Assembly: GCA_029977605.1 (NCBI GenBank)
Contig: JAPOKN010000002.1
Coordinates: 12,578 to 76,577 of the forward strand
From: Methanobacteriota archaeon
GTDB lineage: Archaea > Thermoplasmatota > Poseidoniia > MGIII > CG-Epi1
DNA: 64,000 bases
Reading direction: 5' to 3'
Part shown: positions 30,302 to 39,793 of the stretch, piece by piece
Layout: every line of letters begins with the position of its first letter
Numbering within the stretch: position 1 is the stretch's first letter
Notes under the pieces: model-generated
Database searches by the model: none
Seen by the model: only the letters and a program-made list of their open reading frames with translations
What the model was told of the DNA's origin: nothing
Program-made: the position numbers and the translations under genes

Positions 30302-30309
30302 TTTAAATA
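30302..30309. promoter_or_regulatory. Shared divergent TATA box (TTTAAATA / TATTTAAA)
   Basis: The 65-nt gap between the HAD gene (minus, ATG 30280) and squalene synthase (plus, ATG 30346) has one TATA element, readable in both directions. It lies 25 nt from the HAD ATG, predicting a leaderless HAD mRNA. On the plus strand it would place the start near 30332, leaving a short leader with AAAAAGGT before the ATG. Confidence 0.6.
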
Positions 30310-30345
30310 CGCTTCGGCAAATTACGAAGTCCCAAAAAGGTAAAC

Positions 30346-31362
30346 ATGCCATCACTATACGGAGCAGTCAAAAGCAAAACTGGAGAGCTTTTACAAGATA
30401 GTATGGAATATTGTAAAGGGGCATTGCAGTCTGTCTCTAGATCGTTTGCCTTGACTATCCCATTAGTTGAAGAAAATATTCTTGGCCCAATAATGGTAGG
30501 CTACCTAGAAGCTAGAATTTTGGACACATTTGAAGATGATATTGGAAGAAGAGAAATAACATTAGAAGAAAGAATCGAAGCCATGAATATGTTGATGGAA
30601 ATTTTAGAAAATCCTAACTCTGAAAGTACAAAAGAAAAGATTGAAATTTTAACCGGTTCTGCTGATGAAATGGTTCAAAATCCAAAATATAGAGATTTGG
30701 TCAAAAATATGAAAAGTGTCTTGGCTGTCCACAGTAGTTTTGATGAAGCTACAAAAGAGTGTATGGTTAGATGGCTAAAAGAGATGAATTTTGGAATGCA
30801 AAAATTTCTTAAACAAGAAGTCTATTCATTCGATGATTTAGATGAATATTGTTACTATGTTGCTGGTACCCCATCAGGATTCTTAACTGAACTCATTAGG
30901 AAAAGGTCAAAAAATTTATCTGAAGAAAATTCATCAATCCTGAAAGAAAATGAAAGGGATTTTGGATTATTCCTTCAAAAAGTAAACATTATTCGAGATT
31001 TCAGAGAAGATATACTAGATAATGAAAAGATATTCTGGCCAGGTTTCCTGTTTGAAAAGTATCAAGTTATGCCTGAAAAACTACTTGATGAAGCTAACAA
31101 AGAAAAGTCAATGGAAATACTTGAATATATGCTAGATAATGCATGTAAACATATTGAGCCTGTGAAGGCATATCTAAACTCAATACCAGATGAATACGCT
31201 GGCTTCCGTGCAGGAGCAGCAGTTAATTTTGCGATGGGAGTAGCTACTCTCGATACTATGAGAAACAATAGTGAAGTATTTTTTGGAGATAAACCAGTTA
31301 AAATTTCTCATGAGTCAAGAGATAATATAATCTCAGACCCTCTGGGTTTTGTTTCAAACTGA
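30346..31362 (+). CDS. Squalene synthase (farnesyl-diphosphate farnesyltransferase)
   Basis: A 338-residue head-to-head prenyl synthase joining two farnesyl diphosphates, probably to squalene. SVSRSFALTIPLVEE at about residue 30 is the substrate-entry motif of squalene and phytoene synthases. The two Asp-rich motifs are DTFEDD (near residue 66) and NIIRDFREDI (near residue 216). YCYYVAGTPSGFLTELI sits between them, with the eukaryote-like YVAG. These motifs suit squalene rather than phytoene synthase. There is no C-terminal membrane helix. The product may be used for apolar or menaquinone-like lipids. Driven from the shared TATA box at 30302. Confidence 0.9.
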   Translation: MPSLYGAVKSKTGELLQDSMEYCKGALQSVSRSFALTIPLVEENILGPIMVGYLEARILDTFEDDIGRREITLEERIEAMNMLMEILENPNSESTKEKIEILTGSADEMVQNPKYRDLVKNMKSVLAVHSSFDEATKECMVRWLKEMNFGMQKFLKQEVYSFDDLDEYCYYVAGTPSGFLTELIRKRSKNLSEENSSILKENERDFGLFLQKVNIIRDFREDILDNEKIFWPGFLFEKYQVMPEKLLDEANKEKSMEILEYMLDNACKHIEPVKAYLNSIPDEYAGFRAGAAVNFAMGVATLDTMRNNSEVFFGDKPVKISHESRDNIISDPLGFVSN

Positions 31363-31364
31363 AG

Positions 31365-31372
31365 TTTAATAT
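31365..31372 (+). promoter_or_regulatory. TATA box of the M6 protease gene
   Basis: TTTAATAT, with its centre 27 nt from the GTG start at 31395, right after the squalene synthase stop at 31362. This spacing predicts a leaderless mRNA and supports the GTG as the true start. Confidence 0.5.
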
Positions 31373-31394
31373 CTAAGCCATTAATTACCTCTGT

Positions 31395-34300
31395 GTGAAT
31401 GTAAGGTATTTATCTGGAATTGGAATTTTATTTTTAGCAATAATTGCAGTTAATTCAGCAAGTGCTGCTCCCACTAGTGGCAACATAAGTGTAGCTTTCA
31501 TCATGGCTGGATTTGAAGATCAAGACTTTCAAGAAGAATATAATAAGGATTATTTTGAAGACACTGCCTTTGCAAGTACTAACTCCATGTGGGACTATTT
31601 TGATGAAGTTTCCAAAGGAGCCCTGAACATTGAAGGAAGTGTTTATGGCCCATATACTCTCGATGGAAACGCCGCAGATTATTCTAGCGGTTCAAGCTTT
31701 GTTAGAGATAGTGTAGAGATTGCTGATGATGATATTTATTTTCCTGATTATGATGCTGTTGTAGCAATACACTCTGGTCCCGGAGGAGAGTCTTCTGGTA
31801 ACAGTAACGACATTTGGTCAGCACACTGGCCAACTTTAACAATTAGTACTAATGATGAAGATGAAAACGGCAATGATCACTTTGTAGATGGAATAAGTCA
31901 AGTTCCTGAATATCAGCTATCAAATGGAGAAAAAAACCCATTGGGAGTTTGGTGCCATGAGTTTGGTCATGAATTAGGTCTGCCAGATTACTATGATACA
32001 GACGGAAGTTCAGAGGGCGTAGGTAATTGGGCTGTAATGGCTGCCGGCTCCTGGGGAAATAATGGTGAAACACCTGTTTACTTTAGTGCTTATTCACGAT
32101 ATTGGTTGGGTTGGGATGAACCTGTACTTGTGCAAGGTGATATCGCCAATCTTGTTATCGAGCCAGTTTCAGAAGGCGGTAAAATCTACAAGCTACCTAT
32201 ACCAGGTAACTGGACAAACTCAGAACAATATTTCTTACTAGAAAATAGACAACAAACAAAATATGACACTTATTTGCCCGGTGAAGGGCTATTAATCTGG
32301 CACATCGATGAAGAAGTAATGTTTTCCAAATGGAGCTCAAATACTGTTAACAATGATGAGGAACATAAAGGAATGGATTTGGAGGAAGCTGACGGTGATG
32401 ATGACCTAGACTCTGGAGCAAACAGAGGGGACAGTGGCGATCCTTATAGATCAGGGTCATTTACTAAAGATACATACCCTAATTCCTTAGCATATAATGG
32501 ATCGGAATCTGGTTGGAAAATATACAATATTGAAGTAGACGGCGATAACATTATTGTGGACATTAGCTTTCTATCAAAACCTCACGCAATAGCAGACGCT
32601 GATGAAGCTGTAGTAGCTGAGGGGGAGGCTTTACAGTTCTACGGAAATGAATCATGGGACGAAGACGGGCAAATTGTAAATTATACTTGGAATTTTGGAG
32701 ATGGTACATACAACTATACTGACAACCCAATCCACACATTTACTGAAAACGGTGAATACAATGTAACGCTAACAGTAAGAGATAATAATGGACTTGAAGA
32801 TACATACATTCTCAATATATTTGTCAATAAGGCACCTATTGCTAGTGTAAGCATTTCCAAAACTATAGTTATGCTTGGTGAAAGTATAACATTTGATGCA
32901 ACAGATTCATATGATTTAGATGGCGAAATTGATTTTTATTATTGGAATTTTGACGATGGAAGAACATCTAACCAAATGGTAAAGGAACACACCTACAGCG
33001 ATTCTGGCATATTCAATGTATCTTTGAAATTAATAGACAATCTGAATGACATAAGTACTACATATTACACAATTGAGGTGATTAATTCATTACCTGAAAT
33101 AACATTTGATGTGAGTCCAGTTGAGGGCAATACACTTACCTTATTTGAGTTTATTGATTCATCAACTGACTCAGATGGAGAAATCGAAGAGTGGCTTTGG
33201 TTGTTTGGCGATGGAAACTCGTCGAATGAGGTTAATCCTAGCCACTATTATTCATTTCCTGGATACTACAATATAACGCTAACATTAACTGATGATCAAA
33301 ATGGTATTAATTCATCAACTTTAATGATTTTTGTTAATAATTCCCCACCAAATCCTGATATATTTATTGAAGAAGGAATTATAGCAGGAGAAAATCAATG
33401 GATAATTCCCACAAGTCGAGAAGTACGTATTGATGCTGGTGTATCATTAGATAACGATAATACAGTACTTACATATCAGTGGGAATATGACTCAGCAACT
33501 TACTATGGACAACATTTAGATCTTTTGTTTGCAGAGGGCGAACACAACATAGAATTAACTGTAAGTGATCCAAGGGGAGCAAACACAACTGAAACGTTTA
33601 TTTTGACTGGAACAAATTTACCTATACTTAACTTAAATTATGAAGAAATCAATCTTGTTGTTAACCAAGATGCTGAAATAATCACATCTACTTTCGGGGA
33701 AGTTAATCTTTATGAATGGAAAATATACCAAGTCAGTTCATCTAATTGGATCTTACTTTCTGACGAAATAAATGTGAACTTATCTAAAACTATCAAATTT
33801 AATGAACGCGGAGATTACAAGTTAATTGCTAGTTCCAGAGATTCGGAAAGTAATTTATGGACAAATGATGTTGAATTAGATATAACTGTGTACGACAAAC
33901 CAACTGCTTACTTTGAGTTTGACAGTGACATTAACGAAGATACGTGGATTGGCTTCAATGGCAGTAAGTCTACTGGATTAGGCTTGAATTATGTATGGAA
34001 ACTAGATGGGAATGTTTTAGATAGCAATAATGCTATAATTTCAACATTTATCGACACTGGAGGGTATCATGTTATGAACCTAACAGTTGAACAAGAGCCA
34101 GTAGGCATTGCATATTATGAATCTGAAATCTATCTTAATTCAAAACCAACGGGAGTTTTGCAAACCAGTCCTACAACTCCTCAAGTTGGAGAAGATTTTG
34201 AAATTTATCTAAATGCATTTGACATCGAAACTGACGCTAATATAGAATATCTTAAAATTAAGATAATAGACAATAAAGGAAATGAAAGAGCTGAATTTGA

Positions 34301-34862
34301 ATACATTGATCAAGGCGCCAATTTCAATTTAATATTTGAAGTTGAATACGCTGGAGTAATAAACTTAGAGTATTCACTAATTGATGAAAGTGGAAACAAG
34401 AATCAAAGTAATAGCACTGTTAATGTCATAGGCTGGGCTGATATATACATTAGCGACATCAAAATAAGTGGCTCAAAAGAAAAGGGAGCAAAACATCAAA
34501 TTGAAACCATTTTAACTAATTACAATGAGACGTACAATAGTACAAACTATAACGGATATACTGCTACAGGTTACTACGAACTTTTCATAGACTCTGAACT
34601 AGTACACACCTCCTCATTCAGTATAGAGCCAGAAAATAGTGAGAGTTTCAAGTTCGAGTGGACAGCCACAGGCAATTACCATGAGTTTAATGTCAAAGCT
34701 TACGTTAACGACGGTGAAATTAATAAGGAAAACAATGAGTATACTAAGGAGCAAGTTTTTGAATCTGAAAGAAAGAGTGGATTCCTACCAAGCTTATCAT
34801 TATTATCCTGTATTGTTGTTATGTGTATTATTGTTTCATTCAACCGTAGCAAACCTAATTAA
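31395..34862 (+). CDS. Secreted M6-family metalloprotease with PKD domains and a membrane anchor
   Basis: A 1155-residue exported protease of the immune-inhibitor-A (M6) family. The signal peptide is about 1-24 (ILFLAIIAVNSASA). The catalytic domain (about 28-390) has HEFGHELGLPDYYD with the zinc ligands H188 and H192 and catalytic E189, then WAVMAAGSWG, the usual M6 Met-turn. Three clear PKD domains follow (about 397-650), marked by YTWNFGDG, YYWNFDDG and WLWLFGDG. More degenerate PKD-like domains follow, then a CARDB-like domain near residues 1015-1120. A single helix at the C-terminus with a basic end (FNRSKPN) anchors it in the membrane. It digests external protein at the cell surface. 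The start is GTG, about 27 nt from a TATA element at 31365. Confidence 0.93.
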   Translation: MNVRYLSGIGILFLAIIAVNSASAAPTSGNISVAFIMAGFEDQDFQEEYNKDYFEDTAFASTNSMWDYFDEVSKGALNIEGSVYGPYTLDGNAADYSSGSSFVRDSVEIADDDIYFPDYDAVVAIHSGPGGESSGNSNDIWSAHWPTLTISTNDEDENGNDHFVDGISQVPEYQLSNGEKNPLGVWCHEFGHELGLPDYYDTDGSSEGVGNWAVMAAGSWGNNGETPVYFSAYSRYWLGWDEPVLVQGDIANLVIEPVSEGGKIYKLPIPGNWTNSEQYFLLENRQQTKYDTYLPGEGLLIWHIDEEVMFSKWSSNTVNNDEEHKGMDLEEADGDDDLDSGANRGDSGDPYRSGSFTKDTYPNSLAYNGSESGWKIYNIEVDGDNIIVDISFLSKPHAIADADEAVVAEGEALQFYGNESWDEDGQIVNYTWNFGDGTYNYTDNPIHTFTENGEYNVTLTVRDNNGLEDTYILNIFVNKAPIASVSISKTIVMLGESITFDATDSYDLDGEIDFYYWNFDDGRTSNQMVKEHTYSDSGIFNVSLKLIDNLNDISTTYYTIEVINSLPEITFDVSPVEGNTLTLFEFIDSSTDSDGEIEEWLWLFGDGNSSNEVNPSHYYSFPGYYNITLTLTDDQNGINSSTLMIFVNNSPPNPDIFIEEGIIAGENQWIIPTSREVRIDAGVSLDNDNTVLTYQWEYDSATYYGQHLDLLFAEGEHNIELTVSDPRGANTTETFILTGTNLPILNLNYEEINLVVNQDAEIITSTFGEVNLYEWKIYQVSSSNWILLSDEINVNLSKTIKFNERGDYKLIASSRDSESNLWTNDVELDITVYDKPTAYFEFDSDINEDTWIGFNGSKSTGLGLNYVWKLDGNVLDSNNAIISTFIDTGGYHVMNLTVEQEPVGIAYYESEIYLNSKPTGVLQTSPTTPQVGEDFEIYLNAFDIETDANIEYLKIKIIDNKGNERAEFEYIDQGANFNLIFEVEYAGVINLEYSLIDESGNKNQSNSTVNVIGWADIYISDIKISGSKEKGAKHQIETILTNYNETYNSTNYNGYTATGYYELFIDSELVHTSSFSIEPENSESFKFEWTATGNYHEFNVKAYVNDGEINKENNEYTKEQVFESERKSGFLPSLSLLSCIVVMCIIVSFNRSKPN

Positions 34863-34882
34863 CATACATTGAATAAGAACAC

Positions 34883-35239
34883 ATGAGCGCAGCACCACCG
34901 CAAATGAGACGGATTCCTGATGAACAGTTTTTTGATTTAAGAAGTTGGAGTGCGGATAAAGCCGAAGATTACGGTGAGAAAGCATCAATGATAGTTCATA
35001 CCATTTTACTAAGTAAAAGAGACCAAGTAAATCGAATAACCTCAGAACTACATGACGGTAACATAGTTCTAATTGATTTTACACCATTAACCTCAGATCA
35101 AGAGACTTTACACAAGGTTTTAGCCGAATTAGAGAGAGCTATTGCCGACATTGATGGAGATTTAGTTGGTGTGAGTCAAAAATGGATACTAGCAACACCC
35201 AATGGTGTAAGAGTCTCTAGAGAAAAATTAAAAGTTTAA
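34883..35239 (+). CDS. sepF: SepF-like cell-division protein
   Basis: A 118-residue SepF homologue (DUF552). In archaea SepF links FtsZ filaments to the membrane during division. The core matches the family: VNRITSELHDGNIVLIDFTPL (residues about 54-74), a helix LAELERAIADIDGDLVGV, and a final strand QKWILATPNGVRV. Family members usually begin with a membrane-binding amphipathic helix. Here the N-terminus (MSAAPPQMRRIPDEQFFDL) is short and only weakly amphipathic. It shares one base (TAATG) with the saccharopine-dehydrogenase-like gene. FtsZ is in the same window at 61436. Confidence 0.85.
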   Translation: MSAAPPQMRRIPDEQFFDLRSWSADKAEDYGEKASMIVHTILLSKRDQVNRITSELHDGNIVLIDFTPLTSDQETLHKVLAELERAIADIDGDLVGVSQKWILATPNGVRVSREKLKV

Positions 35240-36369
35240 TGAACATTGCAGTAATAGGAACTGGAATGGTAGGAAGATTGATTGCAGTTGAATTATCTAA
35301 AAATCATCAAGTTTATGCCATTGATAATAATTCAGAGAATTTGAATTTATTAAGTAAATACAATCCTAAGATAATTACGAAGGAAATTGACATCCTTAAA
35401 CAAGATTTTTTAGCAGATTCAAATGCTGATCTAATTGTTAATTGCGTCCCAGGTTTTATGGGATTTGATACTTCCAAAAAAATACTAAAAGAAAAAACAT
35501 GTGTGGATATCTCATTTATGCCTGAAGACTGTTACGAGTTGGAGGATTACGCTAATAAGGCTAAGACTGCGCTATATCCAGATGCTGGAGTTGCCCCTGG
35601 ATTAAGTAACATAATTGTAGGAAATCTAATTTCTAATTATGATATCGACGAAATAAAAATAATGGTAGGGGGGTTGCCTAAAGAAAAAAATCCCCCTTGG
35701 AATTATAAAGCCCCTTTTTCGCCAATTGATGTAATTGAGGAATATACAAGGCCCGCAAGAATCAAAGAGAATGGTCAAACTAAAACTGTAAAAGCTCTTA
35801 CTGGAAAAATTGACTTTGAAGTAGAAGAAATTGGCAAACTAGAAGCTTTTTTAACAGATGGTCTAAGAACTTTACTAGATTCAGAATTAACGAGTGACAT
35901 ACCAACTTTGTTAGAATATACAATTAGATATCCTGGACATTCTAGTATGATTTCAGAGTTGATTGATAGTGGTAAACTAGAAAATACTACAATATCTCAC
36001 AATGGAAAAATAGTAAATCAAAGGGAAATTACCACTAAAAAATTATTCAAGGAATGGAAATTAGCCGACGTGGACAAGGAATTCACACTTTTAATAATTA
36101 CAGCTAAAACCATGGACTCTAAAGAGGTTTCTTGCGTTGTTTATGATGAATGGAAAGATGGATGGAGTAGTATGTCAAGAACAACTGGATTAACAGCATG
36201 TGCTATCGTGAATCTTATTTTAGAAAAAGGAATAAAAAATAGAGGAATTATTCCTCCTGAACAATTGGGTTCTAATCAATATTACTTTGATTACATAATT
36301 AATTATCTTAAAGAAAAGGAAATAAGCATCAGTTTTTCAAATGAGAAAAATCCTTTAATGATAGAATAA
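35239..36369 (+). CDS. Saccharopine-dehydrogenase-like oxidoreductase
   Basis: A 376-residue NAD(P)-dependent enzyme of the saccharopine dehydrogenase / carboxynorspermidine synthase superfamily. The Rossmann loop is IGTGMVGRLIAVEL at residues 6-19. LYPDAGVAPGLSNIIVG near residue 115 is the family's central conserved motif, and GGLPKEKNPPWNYKAPFSPIDVI follows as in archaeal Lys9-like proteins. The substrate may be a lysine-degradation intermediate or another amino-acid adduct. It is coupled to sepF by a 1-nt overlap, which may reflect only compact packing. The 3' end overlaps the MFS gene on the other strand by 41 nt, the longest convergent overlap here. Confidence 0.88.
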   Translation: MNIAVIGTGMVGRLIAVELSKNHQVYAIDNNSENLNLLSKYNPKIITKEIDILKQDFLADSNADLIVNCVPGFMGFDTSKKILKEKTCVDISFMPEDCYELEDYANKAKTALYPDAGVAPGLSNIIVGNLISNYDIDEIKIMVGGLPKEKNPPWNYKAPFSPIDVIEEYTRPARIKENGQTKTVKALTGKIDFEVEEIGKLEAFLTDGLRTLLDSELTSDIPTLLEYTIRYPGHSSMISELIDSGKLENTTISHNGKIVNQREITTKKLFKEWKLADVDKEFTLLIITAKTMDSKEVSCVVYDEWKDGWSSMSRTTGLTACAIVNLILEKGIKNRGIIPPEQLGSNQYYFDYIINYLKEKEISISFSNEKNPLMIE

Positions 36370-37498
36370 AAGCAATTGAAGCAATTAAAGCTCCAAAAAG
36401 AAATACTTGCTGCTCATCATACTTAAGCAATAATTCACCTACAATTAAACTTCCAAGTCCACTGCCAAGCAGACTAAAAGAGCTAAGCAACCCCATCATT
36501 CTTGCCCTTAAATCATAAGGTACCGTATCAGCTACAATAGTCCTAGCCCCAAGAAAGAAAGTCATGTAGATCGGAATTGTAAATACTAAGGTTATAGCAT
36601 AGAGATTTACTGTGAAAGAATAAGCTAACATTGAAAAAATTACAAATAATGATGCAATGCGAATGGCTGTCTCTCTTGGATATTTATCAATTAAATTTCC
36701 GGCATAAGGGGCTGTTATAGCATGTATAAGACCACTACACAAAACAATCCAACCCATTCTGTTGCTTGAGCCTGCAATGTCTGTCAAATAAACTGGTGAG
36801 ATTGTTAGGAAAAATATATAGCCCATAAATAGAATAAATGTAATAATAAACAATCGAGATAATCTTTTAAAATAGAAGAAGAAATCGTCTTTGACCTTTA
36901 CCATTTCCCTTTTCTTTTCGGTAGAAGACATGTAACCAATTACCGAAATTAATCCTAGAAAAGCTGTAAAGAAAAAGGAAAAAACTACAGGACCGCTACC
37001 AAGGCCATAATCCTCTTCACTTACAAGGTATGCACCTGCAAAGGCACCTACACCCCATCCCAAGCCCAGTACGGCTTCTAGGCGTCCCATAAACGAACCT
37101 CTAGCAGATGAATCTAATTCTGAAAACATCGTAGCAATTTGAACCATACCGCCAAGAAAAAACGACTGAATTGTACGTACTAATACTAATTCTAGTGGAC
37201 CTAACCAGGGTAAAGGAAGATATAACAAAGCAGTAATAATAGAACAAAGAACAACTACATTTTTTCTACTTCTCCATTTATCAGCTACATATCCCCAGAA
37301 AGCTGAACCTGCAACCAATGCAAAATTGGGTAAGCCTACAACTAATCCCAATGTACGGAAATCTCCCAAAAAATTTGCTTGAAGACGGATTAAAGTAAAA
37401 GAAAGACCTTGAGTTAAATTATAGCAAAAAGCACCTAGAAGAGCAAGTTTGATTTTGTTATCCACAACTGCCACAAAATTCCCTATATAATTACGCAC
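36329..37498 (-). CDS. Major facilitator superfamily transporter
   Basis: A 389-residue carrier with 12 hydrophobic helices. The loop 2-3 signature is visible as AGSAFWGYVADKWRSRKNVV near residues 62-81. The symmetric loop 8-9 copy is TAPYAGNLIDKYPRETAIR in the second half. The motif PYDLRARMMGLLSSF before helix 11 is also typical. The substrate cannot be read from sequence; drug, sugar or peptide export are all possible. The gene stands alone, divergent from isopentenyl phosphate kinase with a 33-nt gap to that gene's ATG. Confidence 0.87.
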   Translation of the reverse strand: MRNYIGNFVAVVDNKIKLALLGAFCYNLTQGLSFTLIRLQANFLGDFRTLGLVVGLPNFALVAGSAFWGYVADKWRSRKNVVVLCSIITALLYLPLPWLGPLELVLVRTIQSFFLGGMVQIATMFSELDSSARGSFMGRLEAVLGLGWGVGAFAGAYLVSEEDYGLGSGPVVFSFFFTAFLGLISVIGYMSSTEKKREMVKVKDDFFFYFKRLSRLFIITFILFMGYIFFLTISPVYLTDIAGSSNRMGWIVLCSGLIHAITAPYAGNLIDKYPRETAIRIASLFVIFSMLAYSFTVNLYAITLVFTIPIYMTFFLGARTIVADTVPYDLRARMMGLLSSFSLLGSGLGSLIVGELLLKYDEQQVFLFGALIASIAFILSLKDFSHLKN

Positions 37499-37531
37499 TG
37501 TACCTTTTTGTGTGCCAAGCTATGGAATGTC

Positions 37532-38314
37532 ATGGCAGATGAGCTCATATTGATGAAATTGGGAGGTTCAGTTATTACCAATAAAAAAAGTCAAACACCT
37601 AAATGCCGTAAAGGAAATATTACTAAAATAGCTGAAATTATTTCAAAATCTAAAGAAAAAATCATTATTGTACATGGCGCTGGATCTTATGCCCATCCCC
37701 TTGCTAAAAAATATAAAATTAGTAACGGTTTAGATGGAACTAATGAACAATTAGAGGCCATCAAAAAAGCTAGAAAACAAATGAGAGAATTGAATCAATT
37801 ATTATGCAAATCCATATCTGAGGCAGGTCTTGATTGTGAAAGTATTGTCCCTTCAATATCAATGAAGATAAACCGGGAAAATGAACCTATAGATTTTCCT
37901 AAAAGAAAATTTGATCAAATACTTTCTAACGGGAAAATAGCTGTAACATTTGGCGATATAGTTGATACAAAAGAAAATAACGTAGGAATACTGAGTGGAG
38001 ATACCCTTTTGCTGAGATTAGCTGAATTATATAAGCCTAAGATGACATTTTTTGTGATGGACTATCCTGGTGTAGTCAAGGGAAGTTTAGATGCAGATTT
38101 AATTGAAATACATGACAAAATCAACTCAAAATTTGTTAATAATGTATCTATTCACAAGGAGGGAGGTAGGCCTGACGTAACTGGAGGTCTGCTTAACAAA
38201 ATTAAATGTGCCCTTGAAATTTCAAATAATAGTGAATGTTGGATTAGTGGCCTAGATAATCTCGATGATTGTGTGAACGGAATGCCTAAAGGAACAAGAG
38301 TGATTAATGATTAA
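37532..38314 (+). CDS. Isopentenyl phosphate kinase
   Basis: Phosphorylates isopentenyl phosphate to isopentenyl diphosphate, the last step of the archaeal alternate mevalonate pathway. It has the amino-acid-kinase fold: LMKLGGSVIT at the N-terminus, HGAGSYAHPLAKKY with the His that defines IPKs, GDIVDTKENNVGILSGD for nucleotide binding, and GGRPDVTGGLLNKI near the C-terminus. I start it at the ATG at 37532 (260 residues); an upstream TTG at 37508 would add eight residues of no clear value. The stop overlaps the next gene by 8 nt. It pairs functionally with hmgA at 27776. Confidence 0.92.
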   Translation: MADELILMKLGGSVITNKKSQTPKCRKGNITKIAEIISKSKEKIIIVHGAGSYAHPLAKKYKISNGLDGTNEQLEAIKKARKQMRELNQLLCKSISEAGLDCESIVPSISMKINRENEPIDFPKRKFDQILSNGKIAVTFGDIVDTKENNVGILSGDTLLLRLAELYKPKMTFFVMDYPGVVKGSLDADLIEIHDKINSKFVNNVSIHKEGGRPDVTGGLLNKIKCALEISNNSECWISGLDNLDDCVNGMPKGTRVIND

Positions 38315-39005
38315 TGATGATGAAAAAAGTGTAGGGATTCTATTCCTATCAATATTGGATTCTAAATCAACCATTAAAGACTGTATGAACAAGAGTGGTT
38401 TGACTGCAGACAAAATTTCTACCATTATTTCCATTCCTAAATTTAATAGATATTTTGAAAAAAAAACCGATGAAGGACTTCACATTACATGTAAAATTGA
38501 TTGGATAGGTGATGAAATAGGTAATCGGATTAAAATAAGTGATTCTGAATCTGAAATTTTAAAAGAAACTATAGAGAATAAATTCATCAATCATGTAATT
38601 AAATATTGGGATGAAAACGGAGAAACCAAGCGTGATTTTGAAATTAAAAACTTACCAGAATGGATTATTAGTGAATATGTTTTTCTATCGGGTTTTGCGA
38701 TGTGGTTTAGAGAAAAAGAAAAAAATAAAGGGACTGATCTGTCTGGCCTTTTATCTAGCGCTACAGGAGAAGACGTTGAGGCTTCAGCAAGTATTGAATT
38801 TGACCAAGAGAGACTTAATTTAGTCAGTGAAATTCCTACACAAATTCTTGAAAAAATAATGAATATTACTCCTGCTGGAAAGATAGCATATCGTAGTTTA
38901 GACATGGCAGTAATGAAAGCAATGTCAGAAGGTAATCCTGAGCTTGCTAAAAAAATGAAAAATGAAACTGTGAGAGCCAAAAAATCATGGTGGAAATTCT
39001 GGTAA
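38307..39005 (+). CDS. Unknown protein downstream of isopentenyl phosphate kinase
   Basis: I do not recognise this 232-residue soluble protein. The N-terminal third is mixed, with strands LHITCKIDWIG and RIKISDSES. The middle has ENKFINHVIKYWDENGE, and a helical C-terminal half includes ERLNLVSEIPTQILEKIMN and SLDMAVMKAMSEGNPELAKKM. It ends with a Trp-rich basic tail (KKSWWKFW) that could touch membrane. There are no Cys pairs, no nucleotide motif and no signal peptide. It overlaps the kinase gene by 8 nt and so is translated from the same message. Whether it has an isoprenoid role is unknown. Confidence 0.7.
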   Translation: MINDDEKSVGILFLSILDSKSTIKDCMNKSGLTADKISTIISIPKFNRYFEKKTDEGLHITCKIDWIGDEIGNRIKISDSESEILKETIENKFINHVIKYWDENGETKRDFEIKNLPEWIISEYVFLSGFAMWFREKEKNKGTDLSGLLSSATGEDVEASASIEFDQERLNLVSEIPTQILEKIMNITPAGKIAYRSLDMAVMKAMSEGNPELAKKMKNETVRAKKSWWKFW

Positions 39006-39006
39006 C

Positions 39007-39258
39007 TTATTTTACGGTTTGTGTTCCTGGCTTAAACAATTCTTTAGTTTCAACGTCTCTTTCTTGAGGATTAATCCTTCTTGCTAAATCTCCGTTAACG
39101 TCAATAAAATAAAGATAACCCCTCTCTCTCTCATTTGAACCCTCGGAAATCAATTCCTTGTGTCCTCCCTTATGCTTCCAAACAGAACAATCATCCTCAA
39201 CAAAATAAAGAAAACCATCTGGCTTAGGTAATTTTAATTTCTTAACTAATTCAGCCAT
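39007..39258 (-). CDS. Small protein coupled to rpl10e, unknown
   Basis: I do not recognise this 83-residue protein. It has alternating strands and charged turns: FLYFVEDDCSVWKHKGGHKEL, then RGYLYFIDVNGDLARRINP, which looks like a repeated YF-(V/I)-(E/D) hairpin unit. It ends in a basic tail. Its ATG shares one base with the stop of rpl10e, so it is co-translated with a ribosomal protein, and the convergent 38307 gene ends one base before its own stop. A ribosome-associated role is plausible from position only. Confidence 0.7.
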   Translation of the reverse strand: MAELVKKLKLPKPDGFLYFVEDDCSVWKHKGGHKELISEGSNERERGYLYFIDVNGDLARRINPQERDVETKELFKPGTQTVK

Positions 39259-39761
39259 TATTTTTGATTTACCACAATATTACACGGTGTTGGAAGCTTA
39301 TGAGAAGATTTACGTAATGCTTCTTTAGCTTCTAAAACAAACTCATCTGAAGTTCTGAGTGTAATAAGCTTTTGACCGGATTTAACTCGGGCTGCAGTTC
39401 CTACGGTTCTACCAAATGATTTACGCATACCCATGGAAACTCGATCTGCACCTGCACCTTGAGCAATTTTATTATGCCTCAATACGTGATGAGGATAAGT
39501 TCGTACCTTTAGGTGATAACCATCTCTGCCTGCATGTGTTTGAATGTAACGATTAGCCGTAACCCTTGCAGACTCCAATGCATTATGCCTTACGAGACAT
39601 TCCTCTTTAGCTGAAAGTGTAACTTCGACTGAAAAATCTGCTATTTTATCTCCAACGTCAAATTGAGTAATACGACTAGCTGGAACTCCTCCAATGTATT
39701 CTTTTCGTGTGTAAGCTCTCTTCTTTCCACGAAACATATGTGCTGGATTTTTCTTTGCCAT
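39258..39761 (-). CDS. rpl10e: Ribosomal protein L10e (uL16)
   Basis: Large-subunit protein L10e, the archaeal/eukaryotic version of bacterial L16, next to the A-site tRNA elbow. It is 167 residues when started at the ATG at 39761 (MAKKNPAHMFRG). A longer frame to 39815 has no similarity in its extra part and crosses the promoter. The motifs YIGGVPASRITQFDVGD, RTYPHHVLRHNK and MRKSFGRTVGTAARVK are typical. A TATTTAAAT TATA box at 39794-39802 supports this start. The downstream 83-residue gene is coupled to it. Confidence 0.95.
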   Translation of the reverse strand: MAKKNPAHMFRGKKRAYTRKEYIGGVPASRITQFDVGDKIADFSVEVTLSAKEECLVRHNALESARVTANRYIQTHAGRDGYHLKVRTYPHHVLRHNKIAQGAGADRVSMGMRKSFGRTVGTAARVKSGQKLITLRTSDEFVLEAKEALRKSSHKLPTPCNIVVNQK

Positions 39762-39793
39762 AATTAACCTACTATTGGCGCCAGATTGAGTTC

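Noticed and set aside
30281..30355. Longer N-terminus of the HAD phosphatase
   Set aside because: It would run across the shared TATA box and into the squalene synthase start; the added residues have no family similarity.
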